From RUG11462 sp036308645 (GTDB lineage: Bacteria; Bacillota; Clostridia; Oscillospirales; Acutalibacteraceae), in assembly GCA_036308645.1 (NCBI GenBank), contig JAXJVH010000039.1:22960-86959 (forward strand): 64,000 nt of DNA, given 5' to 3'. The translations under genes were made by a program, and so were the position numbers. This document shows positions 43,382-51,234 of the stretch, piece by piece. The first letter of the stretch is position 1. Every line of letters begins with the position of its first letter. The notes under the pieces are model-generated. The model was not told the origin of the DNA. It was given only the letters and a program-made list of their open reading frames with translations, and did no database searches.

Positions 43382-43389
43382 GTGGAAAT

Positions 43390-44043
43390 ATGAAATCTTT
43401 TTTAGTAATAGGTCTTGGAAAATTCGGCTCTTATTTGAGCGTAAAATTAGCCTCATTAAAAAATGAAGTAATGGTTGTTGATAAAGATGAAGAAGCGGTT
43501 AAAAATGTGGCTGCTTATGTCAATAACTGTTCAATAGTTGACTGTACCAATGAAGAGGTATTAAAACAACTCGGCGTTCGTGATTTTGATTATGTTTTTG
43601 TTTGTATAGGTGATGATTTTAAATCTTCGCTAGAAATTACTTCAATGGCAAAAGAACTCGGCGCTCAAAATGTTATTTCAATGGCAAGCGAGGATATGCA
43701 CGCAAAATTTCTTTTGAAAAACGGTGCGGACAAAGTAGTATATCCCGAAAAAAATCTTGCCGAAAAATTAGCGGTAAAATACAGCGCTGATACGGCGTTT
43801 GATTATATAGAACTTACAGAGGAATATTTTATTTCCGAAATAAATGTGCCTGATATTTGGGTTGATAAATCTATTAAAGAGGCAAATATTCGTGCTAAAC
43901 ACAGCATAAATATTCTCGCTACCAAAGAAGGCGAAAAGGTGTTTCCGATGCCCGGCGCAGATTATGTATTTAAGGGTGACGAGCATCTTATTGTTATGGG
44001 AAAGAATACCGATATTCAAAAATTTATTAAAAAATATAATTAA
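43390..44043 (+). CDS. ktrA: Potassium uptake regulatory subunit, KtrA/TrkA family
   Basis: A 217-residue cytosolic gating protein. The RCK_N domain has the Rossmann motif GLGKFGSYL at 8-16 and the acidic VVDKDE strand end near 35, which binds nucleotide. The RCK_C domain fills the last 80 residues. It starts 8 bp after ktrB with a GGTGG site. A single RCK pair marks KtrA rather than the duplicated E. coli TrkA. Confidence 0.94.
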   Translation: MKSFLVIGLGKFGSYLSVKLASLKNEVMVVDKDEEAVKNVAAYVNNCSIVDCTNEEVLKQLGVRDFDYVFVCIGDDFKSSLEITSMAKELGAQNVISMASEDMHAKFLLKNGADKVVYPEKNLAEKLAVKYSADTAFDYIELTEEYFISEINVPDIWVDKSIKEANIRAKHSINILATKEGEKVFPMPGADYVFKGDEHLIVMGKNTDIQKFIKKYN

Positions 44044-44063
44044 AAAATAAAAAATTATTTTAT

Positions 44064-44099
44064 AAAGGAGGTTGATTTTTAAATCAATCTTCTTTTTTT
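44064..44099 (+). terminator. ktrBA terminator
   Basis: A 15-bp stem (AAAGGAGGTTGATTT against AAATCAATCTTCTTT, two G-T pairs) followed by a T tract. Confidence 0.8.
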
Positions 44100-44110
44100 A
44101 TAAAAAAGTG

Positions 44111-44138
44111 TTGACAAACAGAATTTGAGTGATATAAT
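44111..44138 (+). promoter_or_regulatory. Promoter of the ArsR-family metal operon
   Basis: TTGACA (44111-44116), 16 bp, TATAAT (44133-44138). Confidence 0.85.
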
Positions 44139-44147
44139 ATAAACAGA

Positions 44148-44173
44148 TGAACAAATGAACAAATGTTCAAATG
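44148..44173 (+). promoter_or_regulatory. ArsR/SmtB-type operator
   Basis: The palindrome TGAACA-AA-TGTTCA (44156-44169) plus an extra TGAACA half-site just upstream lies at the expected transcription start. It resembles the operators of SmtB/CadC regulators, and the adjacent gene encodes such a protein. Confidence 0.8.
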
Positions 44174-44193
44174 ATAAAACGAGGAGGCTGAAA

Positions 44194-44541
44194 ATGACTG
44201 AAGAAAAATTAAATTCTATCGTTAATGAAGAGGTTGTTAAAAACGTAATTGAAAAACAACCCGCCGATGAATATTTGTATGATTTGGCTGAACTTTTTAA
44301 GGTTTTCGGCGATTCAACAAGAATTAAAATTCTTTATGCGCTTATAGAAAGCGAACTTTGCGTAGGGGATTTAGCAGGGCTTTTAAAGGCAAGCACTTCT
44401 GCAATAAGCCATCAGTTGAAAATTTTGAAAGATGCAAAACTTGTTCGTTTTAGACGAGAGGGCAAAAATATTTTTTATACGCTTGACGACGACCATGTAA
44501 GAAACATACTCAGTATGGGTATGGAACATATTGAAGAATGA
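44194..44541 (+). CDS. ArsR/SmtB family metal-sensing repressor
   Basis: A 115-residue winged-helix repressor. The alpha-3 segment ELCVGDLAG keeps the Cys of CadC-type sensors, and the recognition helix is STSAISHQLKILKDAKLV. The C-terminus DDDHV...MEHIEE has the DxH...HxxE pattern of the alpha-5 zinc site of SmtB/CzrA. This predicts derepression by Zn or Cd. ATG at 44194 has GAGGAGG and is preferred over the longer frame from 44155, which would start inside the operator. It heads the operon with the HMA protein and the P1B ATPase. Confidence 0.92.
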   Translation: MTEEKLNSIVNEEVVKNVIEKQPADEYLYDLAELFKVFGDSTRIKILYALIESELCVGDLAGLLKASTSAISHQLKILKDAKLVRFRREGKNIFYTLDDDHVRNILSMGMEHIEE

Positions 44542-44551
44542 GGTTATTTTT

Positions 44552-44770
44552 ATGAAAAAGATTTATGATATTGAAGTAGATTGCGCAAATTGTGCCGCTA
44601 AAATGGAAGAAGCGGTAAAGCAGACAGAGGGCATATTAAATGCTACAATCAGTTTTATGACTTTAAAATTAAAAGTTGAATTTAAAGACGGCGCCGATGA
44701 AAAATCGGTTATGAAACAGGCGCTTAAAAACTGTAAAAAGGTTGAAAGCGATTGCGAAATTTATCTCTGA
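44552..44770 (+). CDS. Free-standing heavy-metal-associated (HMA) domain protein
   Basis: A 72-residue HMA domain with the metal motif DCANCAAKM at 8-16. The DCANC form, with Asp before the first Cys, is typical of Zn/Cd/Pb-binding HMA domains, not copper ones. It overlaps no promoter and precedes an ATPase that lacks its own HMA domain. It therefore appears to be the detached metal-binding domain of that pump. GAGG lies 8 bp before the ATG. Confidence 0.88.
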   Translation: MKKIYDIEVDCANCAAKMEEAVKQTEGILNATISFMTLKLKVEFKDGADEKSVMKQALKNCKKVESDCEIYL

Positions 44771-44784
44771 AAATAGGAGTTTTT

Positions 44785-46662
44785 ATGAATAAAAAGCAGA
44801 AAAAGGTACTTTTGAGAATTATTATTTCCGCTTTTTTTATGGTAGTTTTTTGGATTTTAGCGGTAATATTTTCGATTAATATTTGGCTTGAAGCGGCACT
44901 GTTTTTGATACCGTATTGTATAATAGGCTATGATATTCTGATAAAAGCGGGAAAAGGGATAATTAATCGTCAGGTTTTTGATGAAAATTTTCTAATGGCG
45001 GTCGCTACTGTAGGCGCAATGCTGCTCGGTGATTTTCGCGAGGGCGTTGCCGTAATGCTTTTTTATCAAGTCGGCGAATTGTTTCAGAGCGTCGCAGTCG
45101 GAAAAAGCCGTAAAAACATTGCGGCTTTAATGGACATTCGCCCTGATTACGCTAACGTTATAATTGACGGTAATCTTACCAAAGTTTTGCCCGATGAAGT
45201 TGAAATCGGCACCGAAATCATTGTAAACCCCGGTGAAAAAGTGCCGATTGACGGAATTGTTATCGAGGGTAAAACTTCGCTTGATACTTCTTGTCTTACA
45301 GGAGAGAGCGTTCCGAGAGAAGCGTCTGTCGGCGATGAAATTATAAGCGGATGTATTAATTTAAGCGGTGTTTTAAAAATTAAGACAACGAAAGAGTTCG
45401 GCGACTCCACAGTATCAAAAATACTTGACTTGGTTGAAAATTCAAGTATGAAAAAGTCACGTTCTGAAAACTTTATAACAAAGTTTGCAAAATACTACAC
45501 CCCGATTGTGTGCTATAGCGCTTTGGCTTTAGCGATTATACCTCCGTTAGTTAGCATAGTTATCGGTAATACTGCCTTGTGGTCGCAATGGATTGTGCGT
45601 GCGCTTACCTTTTTGGTTATAAGTTGTCCTTGTGCGCTTGTAATTTCAATACCTTTGAGTTTTTTCGGCGGTATCGGTTGCGCTTCCAAAAACGGTATCC
45701 TTGTAAAAGGCTCAAACTATCTTGAGGCGTTGTCGAAAACAAAATACATTGTTTTTGATAAAACGGGAACGCTTACAAAAGGCGTTTTTGAAGTTACGGA
45801 CATTTCTGCCTGCAATGGATTTTCTAAAGAAGACTTGCTTTATTATGCGTCGTGTGCAGAAAGCGCTTCAAGCCATCCGATAGCGCAAAGCATTATTAAG
45901 GCTTACGGTAAACACATAGACCTTCAAAAAATTAAAAATATTAAAGAACTTGCAGGTCACGGAGTGAGCGCCGATGTTGACGGAAAACAGGTTGCGGTCG
46001 GCAATCTAAAATTAATGAAAAGTATTGGCGTTGAGGTTGATGACGATATAGTCGGTACGGCAGCTTATGTCGTTATTGACGGCGTTTATGCAGGGTGTAT
46101 AACAATTTCCGATGTGATTAAACCTACTTCAAAATCTGCACTTAATCTGCTTAAAAAATGCGGTATTAAGCAAACGGTTATGCTTACGGGCGATAATAAA
46201 AAAGTTGCGCAGAGCGTAGCGGCTGAAATCGGTATAGATGTTGTAAAATCCGAATTATTGCCTGCCGATAAGGTTGAACAGGTTGAAAAATTACTTGACA
46301 GTAAAGGTGCAAATGAAAAATTAGCCTTTGTCGGCGACGGTATTAACGACGCACCTGTTTTATCACGAGCAGACATAGGAATAGCAATGGGAGCGTTAGG
46401 CTCTGACGCTGCTATTGAAGCGGCTGATATTGTGCTTATGGACGATAATCCCGAAAAAATTTCACTTGCTATGAAAATATCTGTGGGAACGCTTAAAATT
46501 GTAAAACAAAATATTGTATTTGCCTTGCTTGTAAAAGCAGTTTGCCTTATACTCGGCGCTGTCGGTCTTGCAAATATGTGGCTTGCTATATTTGCAGATG
46601 TCGGTGTAATGGTGCTTGCGGTATTAAACGCAACAAGGGCTTTAAGGATTAAAAACAAATAA
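44785..46662 (+). CDS. Zn2+/Cd2+-exporting P1B-type ATPase
   Basis: A 625-residue metal exporter of the CadA/ZntA group. It lacks the N-terminal HMA domain, which is encoded separately just upstream. Motifs: TGES, the CPC metal site at 281-283 (SCPCALVIS), phosphorylated Asp325 in DKTGTLTKG, SSHPIAQ (HP motif) and GDGINDAPVL. The ISCPCALVIS form and the neighbouring SmtB-like repressor favour Zn/Cd over Cu. GGAG precedes ATG 44785; the longer frame from 44752 overlaps the HMA gene. Confidence 0.92.
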   Translation: MNKKQKKVLLRIIISAFFMVVFWILAVIFSINIWLEAALFLIPYCIIGYDILIKAGKGIINRQVFDENFLMAVATVGAMLLGDFREGVAVMLFYQVGELFQSVAVGKSRKNIAALMDIRPDYANVIIDGNLTKVLPDEVEIGTEIIVNPGEKVPIDGIVIEGKTSLDTSCLTGESVPREASVGDEIISGCINLSGVLKIKTTKEFGDSTVSKILDLVENSSMKKSRSENFITKFAKYYTPIVCYSALALAIIPPLVSIVIGNTALWSQWIVRALTFLVISCPCALVISIPLSFFGGIGCASKNGILVKGSNYLEALSKTKYIVFDKTGTLTKGVFEVTDISACNGFSKEDLLYYASCAESASSHPIAQSIIKAYGKHIDLQKIKNIKELAGHGVSADVDGKQVAVGNLKLMKSIGVEVDDDIVGTAAYVVIDGVYAGCITISDVIKPTSKSALNLLKKCGIKQTVMLTGDNKKVAQSVAAEIGIDVVKSELLPADKVEQVEKLLDSKGANEKLAFVGDGINDAPVLSRADIGIAMGALGSDAAIEAADIVLMDDNPEKISLAMKISVGTLKIVKQNIVFALLVKAVCLILGAVGLANMWLAIFADVGVMVLAVLNATRALRIKNK

Positions 46663-46664
46663 TT

Positions 46665-47280
46665 ATGAGAAAGCTTTCTTTATATATCGGCTCGCAGTTT
46701 AAAAAACCGAGAGGTTTTTTCGGAAAATGCTGTTGCATTGTTATGAATGTTATAAATAATGCAATGTATCGAAGGGTTTTGCAGTATATTGATGCTGATG
46801 AGAAAACAAAAATTCTGGATATTGGTTACGGAAACGGATATCTAATAAATAGAATTTATAAAAAGTATTCTTCAATTATTTATGGAATTGATATTTCAGA
46901 AGATATGAAAAAAGAAGCGGAAAAGCGCAATGAACAAGGTGTAAAAAACGGCAACATAAAATTATCGGTAGGGGATTGCTGCAATTGCGTGTATAGTGAT
47001 AATTTTTTTGATATTATTACAACTGTTAATACTGTATATTTCTGGCAAAGTTCCGAGGTCGGACTGGCGGAAATGTACAGAATATTAAAACCAAACGGTG
47101 TGTTTTATAATGTTGTATATACTAAAGAGTGGCTTCAAAGGCTTTCATACACAAAAGAAGGATTTCACTTTTTTTGAAAAGCAGGAATTATGTACTCTCG
47201 GTAAACAGTCGGGATTTAGCAATGTAGCAGTTATAGATATCAGCAAAAATAAGAGTTTTATGGTAATATACAAAAAATGA
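46665..47280 (+). pseudogene. SAM-dependent methyltransferase, frameshifted in a T7 run
   Basis: The first frame (46665-47177) encodes 170 residues with a class I methyltransferase SAM motif ILDIGYGNGYL, the IDISEDM strand end, and RILKPNGVFY. It stops at TGA within CACTTTTTTTGAAAAG. The natural C-terminus (FEKQELCTLGKQSGFSNV through VIYKK) continues in another frame to 47280. Removing one T from the seven-T run at 47169-47175 restores a single protein of about 204 residues. It follows the Zn/Cd ATPase by 2 bp, so it is in that operon. The shift may be a real mutation, transcriptional slippage or a sequencing error. Confidence 0.8.
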
Positions 47281-47307
47281 CCTGTGTTAATCACAGGCCA
47301 TTTTTCT
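47281..47307. terminator. Bidirectional terminator between the metal operon and ileS
   Basis: CCTGTG, loop TTAAT, CACAGG, with CCATTTTT on plus and TCATTTTTT on minus. Confidence 0.8.
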
Positions 47308-47340
47308 TATAGCACGTTTTATATAGACTGTTAAAGACTG

Positions 47341-50300
47341 TTAAATTTTTGCTACATAGAGTGTAACTTTTTCGCCGTTAATGTTCCATTCTTTTTCAAA
47401 TCCGTCGATTTTGCCGTCAACAATTTCATCGCAAAGAACATCGTTTTTGATTGTATCGGCGTTATCGCTTAATAATTCGGCAATTTTGCCGTTACCTGCT
47501 GATGCAACTTTGATATGATCCATAACTTCAAAGCCTGCGTCCTTACGCATTGTCTGAATTTTAGAAATGATTTCACGAACAAAGCCTTCTTCAATAAGTT
47601 CATCGGTAAGAACAGTATCAAGCGCAACGGTAATACCGTTATCGGAAAGCGAGAAATAACCCTCTTTCTGTTTGATGTCTATAAGCAAATCATCTTCGGT
47701 AACGGAAATATCACCGCTTGGAAGTTTTAATGTAAGCGAACCGTTTGCATCAAGTTCGGCTTTAGCGGCAGAACCGTCAATCTCTGCAAGATATGCTCTG
47801 ATTTCACCTAACTGCTTACCGTACTTCGGACCGAGAGTCTTTAACTGCGGTTTGAACGAATAAGACATAAATGAAGCAACATCATCGCAAAATTCAACTT
47901 GTTTTATATTAAGTTCATCTTCAATAATCTTAACAAAATACTCTGAAAGTTCAGCGTCGGCTTTAACAAACATTTTATTAAGCGGCTGACGGTTTTTCAT
48001 ATTGGAGCCGTTTCTTGCGGCACGTCCTAGCACGACAATGTTAAGAGCCTCTTCCATATCGTTTTCGAGTTTTTTATCAATCATATCTTCGTTAACTTCG
48101 GGGAACATACAAAGATGAACTGATTCCGGAGCGGATTTATCAATAGAGCATACAAGATTTCTGTATATATCTTCTGTCATAAACGGAATCATAGGAGCGG
48201 CGGTTTTTGCAATAGTAACAAGCGCAGTATATAAGGTCATATATGCGTTAATCTTGTCGTCGGACATACCCTGCGCCCAAAATCTTTCTCTGCAACGGCG
48301 AACATACCAGTTAGACATTTCATCAACAAAATTTTGCAGACTTCTTGCGGCTTCGGGAATTCTGTAATTAGCGAGGTTATCGTCAACGTCTTTTACAACA
48401 GAATTAAGTTTTGATAATAACCACTTATCCATAACCGAAAGGGAGTCATAGTTAAGAGTGTATTTTGTTGCGTCAAAATTATCAATATTGGCATAAAGCA
48501 CAAAGAACGCATAAGTGTTCCAAAGCGTACCTAAAAACTTTCTTTGTCCCTCGGTTACTGCTTTTCCATGGAAACGGTTTGGTAACCAAGGCGCTGAATT
48601 GATATAGAAATACCAGCGAATAGCGTCTGCACCGTAAGTATTAAGAGCGTCAAACGGGTCAACGGCATTTCCTTTTGATTTAGACATTTTTTGTCCGTTT
48701 TCATCCTGCACGTGACCGAGAACGATAACGTTTTTAAACGGCGCTTTGTCAAAGATAAGCGTTGAAATTGCAAGAAGCGAATAGAACCAGCCTCGAGTTT
48801 GGTCAACGGCTTCCGAAATGAAGTCGGCAGGGAACTGTGCTTCAAATAATTCTTTGTTTTCAAAAGGATAATGATGCTGAGCAAAAGGCATAGAACCGCT
48901 GTCAAACCAACAGTCGATAACTTCGGGCACACGTTTCATCTGCTTGCCGCAATGAGGACATTTGATTGTAACTGCGTCAATATAAGGACGGTGAAGTTCA
49001 ATATCATCAGGGCAGTTATCAGACATTGATTTTAACTCCTCAATAGAGCCGATTGCGTGTAAATGACCACATTCACATTGCCAAATATTAAGCGGCGTTC
49101 CCCAATATCTGTTACGGGAAATACCCCAATCCTGCACGTTTTCAAGCCAATCGCCGAATCTTCCTTTGCCGATAGATTCAGGAATCCAATTTATTGTATT
49201 GTTGTTTTTGATAAGGTTATCCTTAACATCGGTCATTTTGATAAACCAGCTTTCTCTTGCATAGTAGATAAGCGGTGTATCGCAACGCCAGCAATGAGGA
49301 TAATCATGCTCAAATTTAGGAGCGTCAAAAAGCAAACCTTGTTTTTCAAGGTCAACAAGTATCGGCTTGTCGGCGTCTTTTACAAATAAACCTGCGTAAT
49401 CGGTTTCTTCTGTCATATTACCTTTGCCGTCTACAAACTGAATAAAAGGTAAATCGTTTTCTCTGCCTACTCTTGCGTCATCTTCACCGAATGCAGGTGC
49501 AATATGAACAATACCTGTACCGTCAGACATTGTTACATAGTTGTCGCAGGTTACAAAATGTGCTTCTTTATTTTGCTTTTTAGCAGAGTCGCCGGCACAT
49601 TTGAACAAAGGCACATATTTTTTACCTTTAAGGTCGGTGCCTTTATATGTTTCAAGTACAGTGTAAGCAGGAGTATCTTCGGTTGCGAGTTTTCCTAAAA
49701 CTTTATCTAAAAGCGCTTGAGCCATATAATAGGTGTAGCCGTCGGCTGCTTTTACTTTACAGTAGGTTTCATTAGGATTAACGCATAGAGCGGTGTTTGA
49801 AGGAAGAGTCCAAGGTGTTGTTGTCCAAGCAAGGAAATAAGCGTCTTCATTTTGAACTTTAAATCTTACAATAGCCGAACGCTCTTTTACGGTTTTGTAG
49901 CCTTGCGCTACTTCGTGAGAAGAAAGCGGAGTGCCGCAACGCGGACAGTACGGAACAATTTTAAAGCCTTTATATAAAAGACCTTTTTCAAAAATCTGTT
50001 TTAATGCCCACCATTCAGACTCGATAAAGTTATTATCATAAGTTACATAGGGGTGTTCCATATCAGCCCAAAAACCGACTGTCTGTGAGAAATCCTCCCA
50101 CATACCTTTATATTTCCAAACCGATTCTTTACACTTTGTAATAAAAGGGTCAAGACCGTATTCCTCAATCTGTTCCTTTCCGTCAAGTCCTAAAAGTTTT
50201 TCAACTTCAAGTTCAACAGGAAGTCCGTGAGTATCCCAGCCTGCTTTTCTCGGAACCATATAGCCTTTCATAGTGCGGTATCTCGGAATCATATCCTTAA

Positions 50301-50490
50301 TAACACGGGTTAATACATGACCGATGTGCGGTTTGCCGTTAGCAGTCGGAGGGCCGTCATAAAAAACATAAGGCTTTCCGTCTTTTCTTTCTTCGATTGA
50401 TTTTTCAAAAATCTTTTCATCTCTCCAAAACTTTTCAACGTTTTTTTCACGTTCGACAAAGTTAAGGTCTGTAGAAACTTTTTCGTACAT
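47341..50490 (-). CDS. ileS: Isoleucyl-tRNA synthetase, type 2 (eukaryote-like)
   Basis: A 1049-residue class Ia synthetase. The ATP motifs are PHIGH near residue 57 and KMSKSKGN near 600, with the editing CP1 domain between them. The N-terminus, GPPTANGKPHIGHVLTRVIKD, and the about 1050-residue length mark the eukaryote-like type 2 branch, which lacks the C-terminal zinc finger of the E. coli type. Type 2 enzymes are generally less sensitive to mupirocin. AAAAAGGAG precedes the ATG. A T-box leader controls it. Confidence 0.96.
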   Translation of the reverse strand: MYEKVSTDLNFVEREKNVEKFWRDEKIFEKSIEERKDGKPYVFYDGPPTANGKPHIGHVLTRVIKDMIPRYRTMKGYMVPRKAGWDTHGLPVELEVEKLLGLDGKEQIEEYGLDPFITKCKESVWKYKGMWEDFSQTVGFWADMEHPYVTYDNNFIESEWWALKQIFEKGLLYKGFKIVPYCPRCGTPLSSHEVAQGYKTVKERSAIVRFKVQNEDAYFLAWTTTPWTLPSNTALCVNPNETYCKVKAADGYTYYMAQALLDKVLGKLATEDTPAYTVLETYKGTDLKGKKYVPLFKCAGDSAKKQNKEAHFVTCDNYVTMSDGTGIVHIAPAFGEDDARVGRENDLPFIQFVDGKGNMTEETDYAGLFVKDADKPILVDLEKQGLLFDAPKFEHDYPHCWRCDTPLIYYARESWFIKMTDVKDNLIKNNNTINWIPESIGKGRFGDWLENVQDWGISRNRYWGTPLNIWQCECGHLHAIGSIEELKSMSDNCPDDIELHRPYIDAVTIKCPHCGKQMKRVPEVIDCWFDSGSMPFAQHHYPFENKELFEAQFPADFISEAVDQTRGWFYSLLAISTLIFDKAPFKNVIVLGHVQDENGQKMSKSKGNAVDPFDALNTYGADAIRWYFYINSAPWLPNRFHGKAVTEGQRKFLGTLWNTYAFFVLYANIDNFDATKYTLNYDSLSVMDKWLLSKLNSVVKDVDDNLANYRIPEAARSLQNFVDEMSNWYVRRCRERFWAQGMSDDKINAYMTLYTALVTIAKTAAPMIPFMTEDIYRNLVCSIDKSAPESVHLCMFPEVNEDMIDKKLENDMEEALNIVVLGRAARNGSNMKNRQPLNKMFVKADAELSEYFVKIIEDELNIKQVEFCDDVASFMSYSFKPQLKTLGPKYGKQLGEIRAYLAEIDGSAAKAELDANGSLTLKLPSGDISVTEDDLLIDIKQKEGYFSLSDNGITVALDTVLTDELIEEGFVREIISKIQTMRKDAGFEVMDHIKVASAGNGKIAELLSDNADTIKNDVLCDEIVDGKIDGFEKEWNINGEKVTLYVAKI

Positions 50491-50514
50491 TTAGCTTGAC
50501 TCCTTTTTATAAAA

Positions 50515-50770
50515 TAAAAAACCTTTGCCCTAATAGGACAAAGGAAAACTTCTTTGTTTATAAACCACCTATTACTGTTTACGAAGTGTAATAAAACACT
50601 TGATAAAAGTTCCCTTTAACGCAGGAAAAGCGTCGTTATTTACTGAAAATTCAATAACGCTACTCCGAAGTGATTTGCGACTTTAATGAAATTATCGGTC
50701 TTTCACCCTCACCGATTCGCTGAAACTCTTAGAAAAGCGCCTGTCTTCATCACAGTATTTATCGTTTATA
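50515..50770 (-). promoter_or_regulatory. T-box riboswitch for ileS (Ile specifier AUC)
   Basis: The leader on the minus strand has stem I with the distal CGAATCGGTGAGGGTGAAAG element, and the specifier region GCAAATCACTTCGGAGTAG containing ATC. The antiterminator has a divergent T-box core (AATAGGTGG) whose AATAGG pairs with CCTATT. A terminator CCTTTGTCC/GGGCAAAGG with a T run (50515-50544) competes. Uncharged tRNA-Ile would favour read-through. Confidence 0.88.
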
Positions 50771-50776
50771 TTTTGT

Positions 50777-50805
50777 ATATTATCATAATTTTTTTAGTTT
50801 GTCAA
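50777..50805 (-). promoter_or_regulatory. Promoter of the ileS T-box transcript
   Basis: On minus, TTGACA (50800-50805), 17 bp, TAATAT (50777-50782). Confidence 0.8.
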
Positions 50806-50939
50806 TAAATTTAAGATTGGTTTTTGAAAATATATTTCTACGTTGTAAATAGATGTAACGCATTTTTATCAAAAAAGTGAATAAGATAAAGTATAATCAC
50901 TTTTTATGGTATTTTTAAGTAAATTATGTGATTAAATGG

Positions 50940-50968
50940 TTGACAAAATTCGATTTTTAATATATAAT
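50940..50968 (+). promoter_or_regulatory. Promoter of the alaS operon
   Basis: TTGACA (50940-50945), 17 bp, TATAAT (50963-50968); a perfect consensus. Between this and the ileS promoter (50806-50939) I see only AT-rich DNA with a 9-bp AAAAAGTGA/TCACTTTTT inverted repeat. Confidence 0.88.
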
Positions 50969-50974
50969 ATACAC

Positions 50975-51205
50975 AATATTGATGCAATTTCAAGTCTAAT
51001 TATAAGTTTTTATTTCAGAGAGAGTATGTTTGGTGAAAATACTCATAAAATCTTTTAAGCGCCAACTTGAAGAAAAAGCACAATAATGAAGAATTATTGC
51101 GTATTCCTGCGTTAAAGGAAATATGAGTGGCACGTTTGAAGTGCAATTTGGGTGGTACCGCGGTTAATATCGTCCCAAGTTGTCTTTGGGCGTCTTTTTT
51201 ATTGA
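50975..51205 (+). promoter_or_regulatory. T-box riboswitch for alaS (Ala specifier GCC)
   Basis: The leader has CAGAGAGAGTAT and GTTTGGTGAAAATACTC as the distal part of stem I, and a likely specifier GCC in AAGCGCCAACTTGAAG. The canonical T-box GGGTGGTACCGCG is at 51150-51162. The terminator GTCCCAAG/CTTTGGGC plus T run is at 51172-51200, and its TCCCAA can alternatively pair with TTGGG of the antiterminator. Stem I is shorter than usual. Confidence 0.9.
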
Positions 51206-51234
51206 ATTTTTTTATTTTAAGGAGATATGTTAAA

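Noticed and set aside
51127..51234. N-terminal extension of alaS beginning with GTG at 51127
   Set aside because: The extension translates the T-box and terminator. The ATG at 51235 has a proper ribosome-binding site and gives the standard 878 residues.
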